Below are positions 33,482 to 42,154 of a DNA stretch of 56,498 bases, piece after piece. The position numbers were made by a program, and so were the translations under genes. The notes beneath the pieces are model-generated. The model ran no database searches. It had not been told where the DNA came from and saw only the letters and a program-made list of their open reading frames with translations. The DNA comes from Clostridia bacterium. Lineage in GTDB: Bacteria; Bacillota; Clostridia; Oscillospirales; Acutalibacteraceae. The stretch is taken from the NCBI GenBank assembly GCA_017473165.1, contig JAFUNA010000011.1, positions 1-56,498 of the forward strand, read 5' to 3'. Position 1 is the stretch's first letter, and the number at the start of each line of letters is the position of its first letter.

Positions 33482-33517
33482 AATAAGGACACTTTTTCCT
33501 CTAATAATGACCTTTAT
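33482..33517 (+). promoter_or_regulatory. Operator-like direct repeat upstream of the esterase gene
   Basis: AATAAGGACACTTTTT at 33482, and AATAATGACCTTTATT at 33503. The 21-bp offset is two helical turns, typical of AraC-type sites. The first half is identical to 32432-32447. A TATAAAAT-like -10 follows. Confidence 0.6.
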
Positions 33518-33586
33518 TTTTTCTATATAAAATGATAGAATTTAAAATAGCAGGAGTATAATCCGAAAGAAAGTGAGGATTCCTTT

Positions 33587-34312
33587 ATGAAGCTTAACAA
33601 AAACGATGTTGTGCTTTTTTCGGGCGACTCCATAACCGACGGAAACCGAGGCAAGTGCATGGACTGCAACCACATTATGGGTCACGGTTATCAGTATATA
33701 GTTGCATCACAGCTTGCACTCGAAAATGCGGAGAATATGCCCAAATTCATAAACAAAGGCTATTCGGGCGAGAGATCAGAGGAACTTCTTAAAAAATGGC
33801 AGGAGGATGTTATTGATAACAAGCCGACCGTCTTAAGCATTCTTGTGGGAGTAAACGACGGAGGACACGGCTATTTTACCGGAATCACTCCCGAGGAAAC
33901 GGCACAGCGCTATGAAACAAATCTCCGTGCAATTCTTGAAAAAACAAGAAATGAGCTTGGCAGTATAAAAATCATAGTATGTGAGCCGTTTTATTATCCG
34001 CTTGACAAATCAGACTGTTCCTATAAATTTACACCGCATCCCGACGGAGTGGAAGGACCCTTCCGAAGACCCGACAGCAGTGACCCCGAGGATTCCGTTG
34101 CATACCGTGAGGCGGCAAACGCAAGAATCAGGGCGGCAGCAAAGAGCATTGCCGAGGAATTCAATTGCATTTTCGTTCCTCTTTATGACAAAATTAAAGA
34201 AAATGCAGAAAGATCGAGAATGGAATATTTTATCTGGGACGGAACACATCCCACAATAGCGGGTCATATGATTATTGCCCGTGAATGGCTGAAAGCCGTT
34301 GAGAATGATTGA
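33587..34312 (+). CDS. SGNH/GDSL hydrolase (carbohydrate esterase-like)
   Basis: A 241-residue cytosolic esterase. Block I is LFSGDSITDGN with the nucleophile Ser, block III GVNDGGHG, and block V DGTHPTIAGH with catalytic Asp and His. These are SGNH hydrolases of the CE3/CE-like group, which remove acetyl groups from sugars. GTGAGG precedes the ATG. The frame stays open for 22 codons beyond the TGA at 34310, with a tail reading TVWEYNAGTKTLF; probably a remnant of a neighbouring gene. It heads an operon with a GPH transporter and a second SGNH hydrolase. Confidence 0.88.
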   Translation: MKLNKNDVVLFSGDSITDGNRGKCMDCNHIMGHGYQYIVASQLALENAENMPKFINKGYSGERSEELLKKWQEDVIDNKPTVLSILVGVNDGGHGYFTGITPEETAQRYETNLRAILEKTRNELGSIKIIVCEPFYYPLDKSDCSYKFTPHPDGVEGPFRRPDSSDPEDSVAYREAANARIRAAAKSIAEEFNCIFVPLYDKIKENAERSRMEYFIWDGTHPTIAGHMIIAREWLKAVEND

Positions 34313-34453
34313 CTTGAAAAAGAAAAACATAATTCCTTTACCGTGTGGGAATACAACGCAGGCACAAAGACTCTGTTCTGATCAGCATTGCAGCAAAAAC
34401 GTTAAATTTTTCAAACAATTAATTATTAAAATTACAGAAAGTCGGGTGAAATT

Positions 34454-35968
34454 ATGACAACAGAAAGAGAGATTGCTGAAGCTGCCGATAAAACTATACT
34501 TCTTAAAAACAGACGATTTGTCGGCATAAAAGAAACTGTTGCTTATGTTCTTGAGGATACTGCTCAGAGCCTGAATATCAACGATTTCAAAGAGCGATAC
34601 ATATATGATGTTGTAAAAATCGATTTCAACTATCTTGCAATTCAGAACATTGTTGCAACTGTGTGGGATACCTTCAACGATACCTTTATCGGAGTTATTG
34701 TTGAAAAGACCAGAACCCGTTGGGGTAAATTCAGACCCTATCTTCTCCTCGGTCAGTTTCCTCTCACTATTTTGGGATTATGGTATTGGTTGATTCCCTT
34801 TATTTTCCCCGATACTCCGGGAGATTACCTTCCCAAATGGATTTTCTATTTTGCAATGTCAATCATTACCGAAACCGCCAACACCTTCACCTCAATTGCC
34901 CGTGCGGGCTACGGCTCTACGCTGACGCCCGAGCCATTGGACCGTTCGAGACTGATTGCAACGGCGAACCTTATGTCGCACTTTGTTGAAGATGTTCCGA
35001 AGCAGGTCTTCGGTATTATTTACGACCTTGTTATTAACGATAAGGTTAAAGTCAAGCTTCCCAAGCTTTTTGCGGGATTCGGCGTTTCATTTGCGGTTCT
35101 CGGGGCTTGCTTCTGTCTTTACTTCTTCTGGGTTTCAAGAGAAAGAGTTGCACAGACAATTAAGAAGCCGAGCGTAGTTCAAGGCTTGAAGGCTATCGTT
35201 TCCAACAAGCCGATGCTCATTTATGTTCTCACCGGATTCCTCAGCAGCTTCGGTGTAGGCACAAGCAGAACAAACTTCTATATCGATGTTATCGGTTCCA
35301 TCACATGGAAAACCATTGTCGGTATTCCCGCTTTCCCGGTTAAGTTCATCAGCTACAGCTTTGTTGAGCCTCTCCGAAAGAGATTTTCAACTAAGGCTCT
35401 GTGGATTTTCGAGGATGCGTGGACAGATATGCTCTGGCTTACCGTTTTCGGCATAGGCTCAATCAACAACAACTTCCAGAAAAAGCATATTATCCTGCCT
35501 ATGATGGGTATTGAAGAAATCTTTGAAATGTGTGTTTACGGCTTAAGACGAGTTATTCCTGCCGAAATTCAAAATGAGGCTATGGACTACTGCGAATGGA
35601 AAAACGGATACCGTGCAGAGGCTATGATAGGCGTTGCACAGTCAACTATTTCAAAGCTTCAGCAGGCAGTTATGGGCAGTGTCAACAGCCTTGTTCTTAA
35701 GGGTATCGGTTATGTTCAGGGTGCCAAGGTAGGAACACAGAGCGACAGAACAAAATGGTGGATTTTTGCTCTCGGTACAGGCGTTCCCATCATCACAGGC
35801 GCTCTCGGTATCATTCCCAAGCTTTTCTATCCCATTTCGGCAGAAAAGCGTGATCAGATGTATGCTGAACTTCGCTATAGAAGAAGTAAGGTTGCAGAAA
35901 AGATGAAGAATGCAACCACCGCAGAAGAAATTGCAGAAATCGCAGATTCACAGTTCATTGTTAAATAA
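34454..35968 (+). CDS. GPH-family sugar:cation symporter
   Basis: A 504-residue MFS-related transporter of the glycoside-pentoside-hexuronide family. GVIVEKTRTRWGKFRPYLLL with the conserved arginines and RWGKFRPY is the GPH marker, near the second helix. About 12 hydrophobic segments are seen. It likely brings an oligosaccharide or glycoside into the cell for the SGNH and glycosidase enzymes encoded nearby. GGGTGAAATT lies upstream of the ATG. Confidence 0.85.
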   Translation: MTTEREIAEAADKTILLKNRRFVGIKETVAYVLEDTAQSLNINDFKERYIYDVVKIDFNYLAIQNIVATVWDTFNDTFIGVIVEKTRTRWGKFRPYLLLGQFPLTILGLWYWLIPFIFPDTPGDYLPKWIFYFAMSIITETANTFTSIARAGYGSTLTPEPLDRSRLIATANLMSHFVEDVPKQVFGIIYDLVINDKVKVKLPKLFAGFGVSFAVLGACFCLYFFWVSRERVAQTIKKPSVVQGLKAIVSNKPMLIYVLTGFLSSFGVGTSRTNFYIDVIGSITWKTIVGIPAFPVKFISYSFVEPLRKRFSTKALWIFEDAWTDMLWLTVFGIGSINNNFQKKHIILPMMGIEEIFEMCVYGLRRVIPAEIQNEAMDYCEWKNGYRAEAMIGVAQSTISKLQQAVMGSVNSLVLKGIGYVQGAKVGTQSDRTKWWIFALGTGVPIITGALGIIPKLFYPISAEKRDQMYAELRYRRSKVAEKMKNATTAEEIAEIADSQFIVK

Positions 35969-36022
35969 TTTTTATTGCTGACTCTGTATATTGGGGTCCG
36001 CAAAATATATGGAGAGATAAAT

Positions 36023-36652
36023 ATGAAAACATTTTTGTTTCAGGGTGATTCAATAACAGATGCAAACAGAGATGATGAGGAGCAGGTTAATGCCGGTTTA
36101 GGCTGCGGATATGCGTTTTTTATAGCTTCTGAATTTGAAAAGAACAACAAAGATAAAATCAAATTCATCAATCGAGGAAAAAGCGGAGACAGAATCACCG
36201 ACGTTTATGCCCGAATTAAGGAAGATATAATAAATTTAAAACCCGATTATATGTCAATTCTTATAGGTGTCAACGATGTTTCTCACGAACTTACTATGAA
36301 CTGCGGTGTCAGCCCGAAAAAATTCAGAATGATTTATGAGATGCTTATCGATGAAATCAAAGAAAGCTTGCCCGAAATTAAAATTATAATTTTAGAACCT
36401 TTTATCTTAAAAGGCGTCTGCACAGAAAAATTATGGAATGATTTTAATTCCGAAGTAAGAAAAATGGCTGAAATATCAAAGCAAATTGCAGAAAAATATT
36501 ATTTTGATTTTGTTCCGCTTCAGAACAGATTTGATGAATTATCCGCTGACGGCAACACAGGTTATTGGACTGCTGACGGCATTCATCCCACTATCGAAGG
36601 ACACCATATTATTAAAGAAGAATTACAGAAAGTTATTGAAAAATACATATGA
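36023..36652 (+). CDS. SGNH/GDSL hydrolase, second copy
   Basis: A 209-residue paralogue of the first esterase. It has FLFQGDSITDANRD, GVNDVSHEL and WTADGIHPTIEGHHI with the catalytic Ser and the Asp/His pair. GGAGAG lies 6 nt before the ATG at 36023. Its stop codon overlaps the start of the recombinase remnant, which suggests that a rearrangement placed the remnant against this gene. The AT-rich codon use is lower in G+C than the first paralogue. Confidence 0.88.
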   Translation: MKTFLFQGDSITDANRDDEEQVNAGLGCGYAFFIASEFEKNNKDKIKFINRGKSGDRITDVYARIKEDIINLKPDYMSILIGVNDVSHELTMNCGVSPKKFRMIYEMLIDEIKESLPEIKIIILEPFILKGVCTEKLWNDFNSEVRKMAEISKQIAEKYYFDFVPLQNRFDELSADGNTGYWTADGIHPTIEGHHIIKEELQKVIEKYI

Positions 36653-37596
36653 TTTACCGCTTGTTTATGCAGGGCAAGAATACAAATCTTATAGCAAAAA
36701 CATTAACGGAACAAGGCATACCCACACCGTCGGGCAGAGCTGTCTGGAAGCAGAAGACCATTGAGAGTATATTGAGAAACGAAAAATATAAAGGGTCCGC
36801 ACTTTTGCAGAAAACCTTCACCGTGGATTTTCTCGAGAAAAAGAAGAAGGCCAACGAGGGTGAAATACCCCAATACTATGTTGAGCACAGCCATCCTGCA
36901 ATCATCGATCCCGAGGAATGGGAGAGCGTTCAGCGTGAGCTGGCACGCAGAAAATCCGACGGCAGAAGAACCAACAATCACAGTCCCTTTTCAGGCAAAA
37001 TCATATGCGGTGATTGAGGTGAAATCTACGGAGCAAAGGTGTGGCATTCCACCGATAAATATCGCCGTAAAATCTGGCAATGCAATGCGAAATTCGATAA
37101 CGAGCACAGGTGCAGCACACCGCATTTGTATGACAAAGAGATTAAAGAATATTTTGTTACGGCATTGAGCAGAGTTATGGCAGACTGTGAAGCCTTGCTT
37201 GATGATATCCGCACCGTTTACAATAAGCTCACCGATTGCACGGCGATTGATGCGGAATATGAGGAGTTGTTTCGTGAATCCGAGGTGGTTGCAGGTCTTG
37301 CTGCAAGGTGCCTTGAGGATAAGATTTCCGATGCAAACAAATATGAGGATTACGCCAACCGCTATGATGAGCTGCAGGAAAGATGCAATAAGCTCCTGAA
37401 AAAGAGGGAAAGACGCCTGCTTCAGGCAGATAAGTTGAACCGATTTATGCTTGAAATACAAGAGCTTGATGAGCTGCATCTGGAATTCAACGAGTCCCTC
37501 TGGCACACAACCGTTGAATCCGTAACCGTTACCGCAGACGAATTCCTTATTTATAAATTCCGAAACGGGGCAGAAATACCCGTGCAGCTGATGTAA
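36649..37596 (+). pseudogene. Large serine recombinase, C-terminal remnant with a nonsense codon
   Basis: Reads as a large serine recombinase lacking the N-terminal catalytic domain. It begins inside the recombinase domain (IYRLFMQGKNTNLIAKTL, GIPTPSGRAVWKQKTIESIL, NEKYKGSALLQKTFTVDFL, then HPAIIDPEEWESVQREL). It continues through a zinc ribbon and a coiled-coil C-terminus to TAA at 37594-37596. An in-frame TGA at 37015-37017 replaces the second Cys of a CGDC zinc-ribbon motif (GKIICGD, stop, GEIYGAKVW). Frames before and after are the same, so one base change explains it. Inactive remnant of a mobile element. Confidence 0.9.
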
Positions 37597-37616
37597 ATAT
37601 ATCAATATATAAACAC

Positions 37617-37661
37617 ACTCCCCGAGAATTAGCTTTGCAGCTTTTCTTCGGGGAGTTTTTT
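37617..37661 (+). terminator. Terminator after the recombinase remnant
   Basis: ACTCCCCGA and TCGGGGAGT with an inner AGCT/AGCT hairpin, followed by six T. Confidence 0.85.
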
Positions 37662-37666
37662 GCGTT

Positions 37667-37972
37667 TTGATTTTATATTCGTTTTACTTCGCGAAATTTA
37701 TCAGTACAATTCGTGAAAACCATAAAACTGACAGAACAACGGCGGACACTGTTTCACCTGCGGCAGATGCACAAAAGCAGTTGCAGGACGCATTAGATTT
37801 TGAAGGCAGCGACGAAGAAAAGAAAGTCAGAATGTATCTCAACTCTCTTGGAATTGATTATGACTCACTTACGAAAGAGGAGCTTGTAACACAAATAAAC
37901 ATTCTTAAAAAATCAAAACATATGAAAAGTCCGTATAGTCAAAGAGGTAAAACCAAAAAGAAACATAAATGA
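37667..37972 (+). CDS. Hypothetical protein or remnant, 101 aa
   Basis: Not recognised. The TTG start lacks a ribosome binding site. Residues 22-80 look soluble and acidic (LQDALDFEGSDEEKKVRMYL, SLGIDYDSLTKEELVTQINI), and the C-terminus is basic (GKTKKKHK). It could be the end of a mobile-element gene that lost its 5' part. Confidence 0.35.
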   Translation: MILYSFYFAKFISTIRENHKTDRTTADTVSPAADAQKQLQDALDFEGSDEEKKVRMYLNSLGIDYDSLTKEELVTQINILKKSKHMKSPYSQRGKTKKKHK

Positions 37973-37976
37973 TAAA

Positions 37977-38005
37977 GCAGGCAACATCGAAAAAATGTTG
38001 CCTGC
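37977..38005. repeat. Hairpin GCAGGCAACAT, related to 44785-44816
   Basis: GCAGGCAACAT and ATGTTGCCTGC form an 11-bp stem. Almost the same stem is found at 44785-44816. On the minus strand it follows the 38044-38505 gene and could act as its terminator (weak T-tract). Confidence 0.6.
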
Positions 38006-38043
38006 GAGATTAGTTATGACACTTGTCAAATAACCTTTTTAAA

Positions 38044-38505
38044 TCACTTCAAAATTTTAAATTTGCCGATTACAGGCAGTTCCTTTGCTCTGCCGTTAAG
38101 GGCATTGAGAATACCGATAATTGCAAGAACAGTAATTACAAGACCTGCAATGGGAGCAACTATCCAGCCGATAACAGGAATAACCGCAACAACGGAAGCG
38201 ATGATACCGCCGAGGAAAAGGACAAGACCCTGATTTGCGTGGAAACGGGCAAATTTTGAATCCTTTGCGGCAAGAAGAGGAATAAAGAAGAGTATGTAGG
38301 CGAGAACAGCCATAACCTTGTTCTTTTCGATATCCTGTGCATCGTATTCGGAAGTGGTGTCTGCCGTGTTGTTGAATTCATTGAATTTTTCTGATAAATC
38401 AATGGGTTGGTTCTGCTGAACGGGTGCTTCAATGGATGCACCGCAGTTTGTGCAATTCATAACACCGTCTTCTACCTGAGTGCCGCACTGTTTACAAGTT
38501 AACAT
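38044..38505 (-). CDS. Zinc-ribbon protein with DUF4870-like membrane domain
   Basis: A 153-residue membrane protein. The N-terminus is a zinc ribbon, CKQCGTQVEDGVMNCTNCGA (four Cys). A linker follows, then about three helices (NKVMAVLAYILFFIPLLAAK, FLGGIIASVVAVIPVIGWIV, APIAGLVITVLAIIGILNAL). The last part resembles DUF4870. Its role is unknown. It follows the lipoprotein gene at short distance, and AGGAGG precedes its start. Confidence 0.8.
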   Translation of the reverse strand: MLTCKQCGTQVEDGVMNCTNCGASIEAPVQQNQPIDLSEKFNEFNNTADTTSEYDAQDIEKNKVMAVLAYILFFIPLLAAKDSKFARFHANQGLVLFLGGIIASVVAVIPVIGWIVAPIAGLVITVLAIIGILNALNGRAKELPVIGKFKILK

Positions 38506-38519
38506 AATAAAATCCTCCT

Positions 38520-39254
38520 TTAATTCAGATAATCGTTTATTGCATCTCTGATTTCGTCTTCATTTTCTGCCATATAGCTTTCGGCTTCGTCCATTGTGTC
38601 GTCAAAGCTCTTCTGCAGACCTGTGCCGATATCAACCTTTGCACCGTCATAATAGAACAGCTTGCCAAGCTCGCTGTCTTTGTTGTTATCATATTCATCG
38701 CTGACATAAACAACATAAATCTTGCCGTCAACTCTGAATGCCCAGCCTTTCATAAGCCAGCTGTCAAGAGCTTCATCAAGAGTTACTTCGCCGAGAGCAT
38801 CCTCTCCGTCGCCTGCGAACTCATAGCCTCTGATGTTGTAGCCGTCATCGGAAGCCTTTGCAGTGGCATCAAAGACCTTTTTATACCACGCATCAAACTC
38901 GTCATCTGTAACTTCGCCCTCTGCTTTGGTAAAGGTGATTACTGCGTGGCCTGTGCCCGAAGCAGGGTCATCGGCATAAGCGGAATAATCGCTCTTGAGC
39001 TTCCATTCCCAGTCAGGCTTGATGTCGTCAAACTTGATGCCGACTGCCTTTTTGAGATAATACTCAACCGCACCCTGACTGAAGGATTCGTGTTCTTCAG
39101 CTTCTTCAAGAGCCTTGTCAACAACATCCTGGGCATTGATTGTTTCGTTGTTTTCGCCGTTTGCCGCAGTTGTTGTTTCACCGTCTTTGTCACCGCAGGC
39201 GGCGAAGGCGAGAAGCATAACAACGGCAAGTAAGATTGCTAAAAGTTTTTTCAT
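38520..39254 (-). CDS. Acidic lipoprotein
   Basis: A 244-residue secreted lipoprotein. KKLLAILLAVVMLLAFAA precedes the lipobox Cys (AACGDKDGE). The mature chain is acidic and helical at its end (KSFDDTMDEAESYMAENEDE), with Trp-containing middle segments. Not recognised beyond this. It starts an operon with the zinc-ribbon membrane protein. Confidence 0.8.
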   Translation of the reverse strand: MKKLLAILLAVVMLLAFAACGDKDGETTTAANGENNETINAQDVVDKALEEAEEHESFSQGAVEYYLKKAVGIKFDDIKPDWEWKLKSDYSAYADDPASGTGHAVITFTKAEGEVTDDEFDAWYKKVFDATAKASDDGYNIRGYEFAGDGEDALGEVTLDEALDSWLMKGWAFRVDGKIYVVYVSDEYDNNKDSELGKLFYYDGAKVDIGTGLQKSFDDTMDEAESYMAENEDEIRDAINDYLN

Positions 39255-39305
39255 TGCATTTTCCTCCTCTTTGAATATGTTTTTTATGAAATGCTCGGAA
39301 TGAGC

Positions 39306-40769
39306 TTATTCAACCACAAGTCTTCCGTCAATCTTATGGTCAAGATTCTGATGTGCGGAAAGATATTCGTCAAGTATCTCTCTGCAGGAGGTTGAAAGAA
39401 TTCTCGGTCTGCCGTTTTTGAATATTTCATCATATGAAACCGAGAAAAAGCTTTCAAAGTTTATAAAATGATAATGCTGAAGCCCGATTTTATAGATTTT
39501 GTTGTCATTAATCGGTTCCCCGTTAAGAGAAAAATCCTTGAATTCATGAGTGCTGCGGTTATAAACAACCCTCATTCCCCTTGAAAGCTGATAAAATTCG
39601 CAATGCGAGCCTGTCCAGACCTCATCACGGAGCATAAATTCAATCATCCGCCTGAACTGTTTACCCGTTACCGACAGCATATGGGCTGCATCGTCATACG
39701 CAAAGCACTCGACAAAATCGGAGAAGAGAACAATCGGACCGAGTTCTGTGCTTCTCAGGCTTCCCGAACCGAGAAGCATAACATCAAGTCCGAGGCTTTC
39801 GCACAGTATGTCGGCAAAAAGTCCGCCGATTTCTGTTTCACGGTAGCGTGACGGATGGGTAAGCCGGCGTTTGAATTTCGTAACAAGGCGGCTGTATTTT
39901 TTGTCAGTCTGACCTTTGTAGAATTTAATTATCTTTTCAAGTGCTTCATCTCTCGGGCAGGTTTCTTTGCATATGGGAATGCTCTGCCAGTTATAGCTGT
40001 CAACACGGTTTTCGTCGGTGTTGACGGTTATGTCAAATCTTCCGATTTGATCGGTGCCCGTTCCCGCCTGCACGATAATAATATCGTTTACAACCTCAGG
40101 CTCGGTGATGAAAGTATGCGAATGACCTCCGATGATAATATCCACACCCCACGCAGGGTCAAGCCTTGCGGCAAGCTCTTTGTCTTCCTCAAAGCCGATG
40201 TGTGTAAGAAGAACGGTCAGGTCAACATCAATGGCATTATAGGTGTTACATATTCTTCCGACCTCGCAGGCAGCTTCGTTGATGTCAACAAATGTGCCGA
40301 TAAGTCCGTCTTTTTTTGTAAGCGCAAGCACTTCTTCGGTCAGAATGCCGATAAACAGAATTTTCATTCCGTCAATTTCAGCTATATGGTGAGGCTTGAA
40401 AAGCCTTGCACCGTTTGTTTTTATATAAAGGTTTGCGTTGATAATCGGAAATTTGGCACATTTCTCAATGAACAGGAGGTGTGCAATTCCGTAATCCGCC
40501 TCGTGGTTGCCGACGGTCACAACATCCGGGGCAAGAATATTCATAATTTCGATTGTCGATACTCCCTGAAATTCCGAGTCAATAACAGAGCCTCTGAACA
40601 TATCGCCCGCAACGCAGTAAATGCAGTTTTCAGCTTCCGCTCTGACCTTGTTGACATACCCCGAAAGCATTGAAACTCCGCCCACAAGGCTGCTGTCAAT
40701 TTCCTCGGCAAGAAAATCTCCGTGCATATCGTTTGAATGAAGAATTGTCAGTTTTTTTAATTTTTCCAT
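39306..40769 (-). CDS. 5'-nucleotidase/2',3'-cyclic phosphodiesterase family metallophosphoesterase
   Basis: A 487-residue UshA-like enzyme without a signal peptide. The metallophosphatase domain shows ILHSNDMHGDFLAEE, GDMFRGSV, VGNHEADYG, LTHIGFEEDKE and GGHSHTF, the motif set with metal-binding Asp, His and Asn residues. The C-terminal 5-nucleotidase domain contains ETEIGGLFADILCESLGLDV and FSLNGEPINDNKIYKIG. It hydrolyses nucleotides or cyclic phosphates; a cytosolic location is unusual for the family. It lies 22 nt downstream of the reverse transcriptase gene. Confidence 0.92.
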   Translation of the reverse strand: MEKLKKLTILHSNDMHGDFLAEEIDSSLVGGVSMLSGYVNKVRAEAENCIYCVAGDMFRGSVIDSEFQGVSTIEIMNILAPDVVTVGNHEADYGIAHLLFIEKCAKFPIINANLYIKTNGARLFKPHHIAEIDGMKILFIGILTEEVLALTKKDGLIGTFVDINEAACEVGRICNTYNAIDVDLTVLLTHIGFEEDKELAARLDPAWGVDIIIGGHSHTFITEPEVVNDIIIVQAGTGTDQIGRFDITVNTDENRVDSYNWQSIPICKETCPRDEALEKIIKFYKGQTDKKYSRLVTKFKRRLTHPSRYRETEIGGLFADILCESLGLDVMLLGSGSLRSTELGPIVLFSDFVECFAYDDAAHMLSVTGKQFRRMIEFMLRDEVWTGSHCEFYQLSRGMRVVYNRSTHEFKDFSLNGEPINDNKIYKIGLQHYHFINFESFFSVSYDEIFKNGRPRILSTSCREILDEYLSAHQNLDHKIDGRLVVE

Positions 40770-40791
40770 TTCATCCTCTTTTCCCTGTTAA

Positions 40792-42000
40792 TCAGACATT
40801 ATCAGCATTTTTGAATTTATAATATTCATTCACAAGGTTTCTGTAGCCGAGATTTTTTATGTCCTCGTATCTGAAATTATAGCGTGATTTTGTTCTTTTT
40901 CCCGTTGCGAGATAACGGATGCACTCCTGCATATATTCATCAATCTTTTTCAGAGTTTCATCGGTGTTTATAACAGGGAAAAACCACCGTGTCCACGTCA
41001 GCTCGCTGTAAACGGGATTATCATAAAGCTTTGTGTTGAACCGTTTTACAAAAGCTCTTGCCGCATATTCTCCGGGCAGATTCTTCTTGCTTGCCCACCG
41101 AGAAAGTGACCTTGCTTTTCTTCGCATTTTTGCTTTGAGCTTTTCAAAAGAAACATCATTGATGTCAATTATTCCGTTGTGATAAGAAAAGCCGAGGAAA
41201 GTCCATTTTTCACCCGGCTTTGTTATTGTTTCCTTATCGGGATTGATGGTGAGTTTTTTTGAAAAAAGGCAGTTTTTTATAGCCTTGATGCTTTCGTCAA
41301 GCTCGGATTCATCCTTTGCAAAAACAAGAATATCATCCGAATATCGGATATAGGGAATATTTCGACTGAAGAAATATTCATCAAGCTCACGCAGATAAAA
41401 ATTTGCAAGAAATGCAGATACGGGAACACCTGCCATAATCCCTTTTCGTTCTTCAAGCAATTCACCGTTATACTGCACATACGGATTTCGGAGAAGTGTT
41501 TCAAAAAACAAATATAATTCGGAATCGTCACTTAAAGCTTTTTTTAAATTCGGAAGAAGAATATCAACATCAACCGAGTTGAAATAGTCACTTATATCGG
41601 CTTTGTAGACATATCTGTCATCCAAATCCTTGATTTTCATAACATCCTCTGCGGCTTTTTTTACTCCCGATTCTTTTCGGAAGGAATAAAGATTCGGTGA
41701 AAAAAGATAATCATAATCACGAAGAAGAAAGGAAATCAGCTTTAAAACATAGTTTTCTTCTCTGCCAAAAGTATATACAGCTCTTTTTCTGCCTGCTTTT
41801 GATTTGCTGATAAGCGTTTTTTGCGGAGCTGAAAAGCTTTGATTGATTCTGATTCTGCCTGCAACGGGAAGATATTCCTTGCCGTCAATAAACCTCCGAA
41901 GGTCTGCAGTATCCTTTTCGCTTATGTTTCCCTGCTCAATTTTGTGAATAAAAAAGGCTTCCCATATTTCCTTTTCAAACAGTTTATCAATTACACACAT
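40792..42000 (-). CDS. Reverse transcriptase, group II intron-like subclass of uncertain type
   Basis: A 402-residue RNA-dependent DNA polymerase. RT motifs are KAGRKRAVYTF (palm entry), YSFRKESGVKKA, KADISDYFNSVD with the first catalytic Asp135, GIMAGVPVSAFLANFYLREL, YIRYSDDILVFA with Asp222/Asp223, KLTINPDKE and TFLGFSYHNG, followed by a basic thumb-like helix region. There is no retron VTG motif, no group II maturase X domain or HNH domain, and no intron around it. No ribosome binding site precedes the ATG; a stem-bounded leader does. It is the last gene of an operon with a LuxR-HTH protein and an unknown protein. Possible roles are defence RT, retron-like or domesticated. Confidence 0.85.
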   Translation of the reverse strand: MCVIDKLFEKEIWEAFFIHKIEQGNISEKDTADLRRFIDGKEYLPVAGRIRINQSFSAPQKTLISKSKAGRKRAVYTFGREENYVLKLISFLLRDYDYLFSPNLYSFRKESGVKKAAEDVMKIKDLDDRYVYKADISDYFNSVDVDILLPNLKKALSDDSELYLFFETLLRNPYVQYNGELLEERKGIMAGVPVSAFLANFYLRELDEYFFSRNIPYIRYSDDILVFAKDESELDESIKAIKNCLFSKKLTINPDKETITKPGEKWTFLGFSYHNGIIDINDVSFEKLKAKMRRKARSLSRWASKKNLPGEYAARAFVKRFNTKLYDNPVYSELTWTRWFFPVINTDETLKKIDEYMQECIRYLATGKRTKSRYNFRYEDIKNLGYRNLVNEYYKFKNADNV

Positions 42001-42015
42001 AAATCATTAAATAAA

Positions 42016-42145
42016 AAAACAGAGAGAAAATGATTTAACATCGCAATTTTGCGATACGAAACCGTACACGAAACGGCTGCCTGCAAAACTCATAAAGTTC
42101 CGTGCTGGGTTCTTCACAGGCGCATAAAGCTTTTCTCTCTGTTTT
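42016..42145 (-). ncRNA. Candidate structured RNA directly upstream of the reverse transcriptase
   Basis: AAAACAGAGAGAAAA (42016-42030) and TTTTCTCTCTGTTTT (42131-42145) form a perfect 15-bp stem closing a 130-nt region. Inside is an ATCGCAA/TTGCGAT hairpin (42040-42055) and a GCCTG/CAGGC pair. A second 8-bp option is AAATCATT (42001) with AATGATTT (42029). The right arm ends 10 nt before the stop of the unknown gene; the left arm lies 16 nt before the RT start. In layout it resembles retron or DRT leader RNAs. Confidence 0.55.
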
Positions 42146-42154
42146 AAGCAAAAA

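Noticed and set aside
37015-37017. TGA as selenocysteine or as a recoded codon
   Set aside because: TGA is used as a normal stop throughout, no SECIS or selenoprotein genes are seen, and the codon replaces an ordinary zinc-ligand cysteine in a truncated pseudogene.
40792-42000. Reverse transcriptase as a classical retron or as a diversity-generating element
   Set aside because: No retron VTG motif and no template/variable repeat pair or target gene was found; left as an unassigned class.
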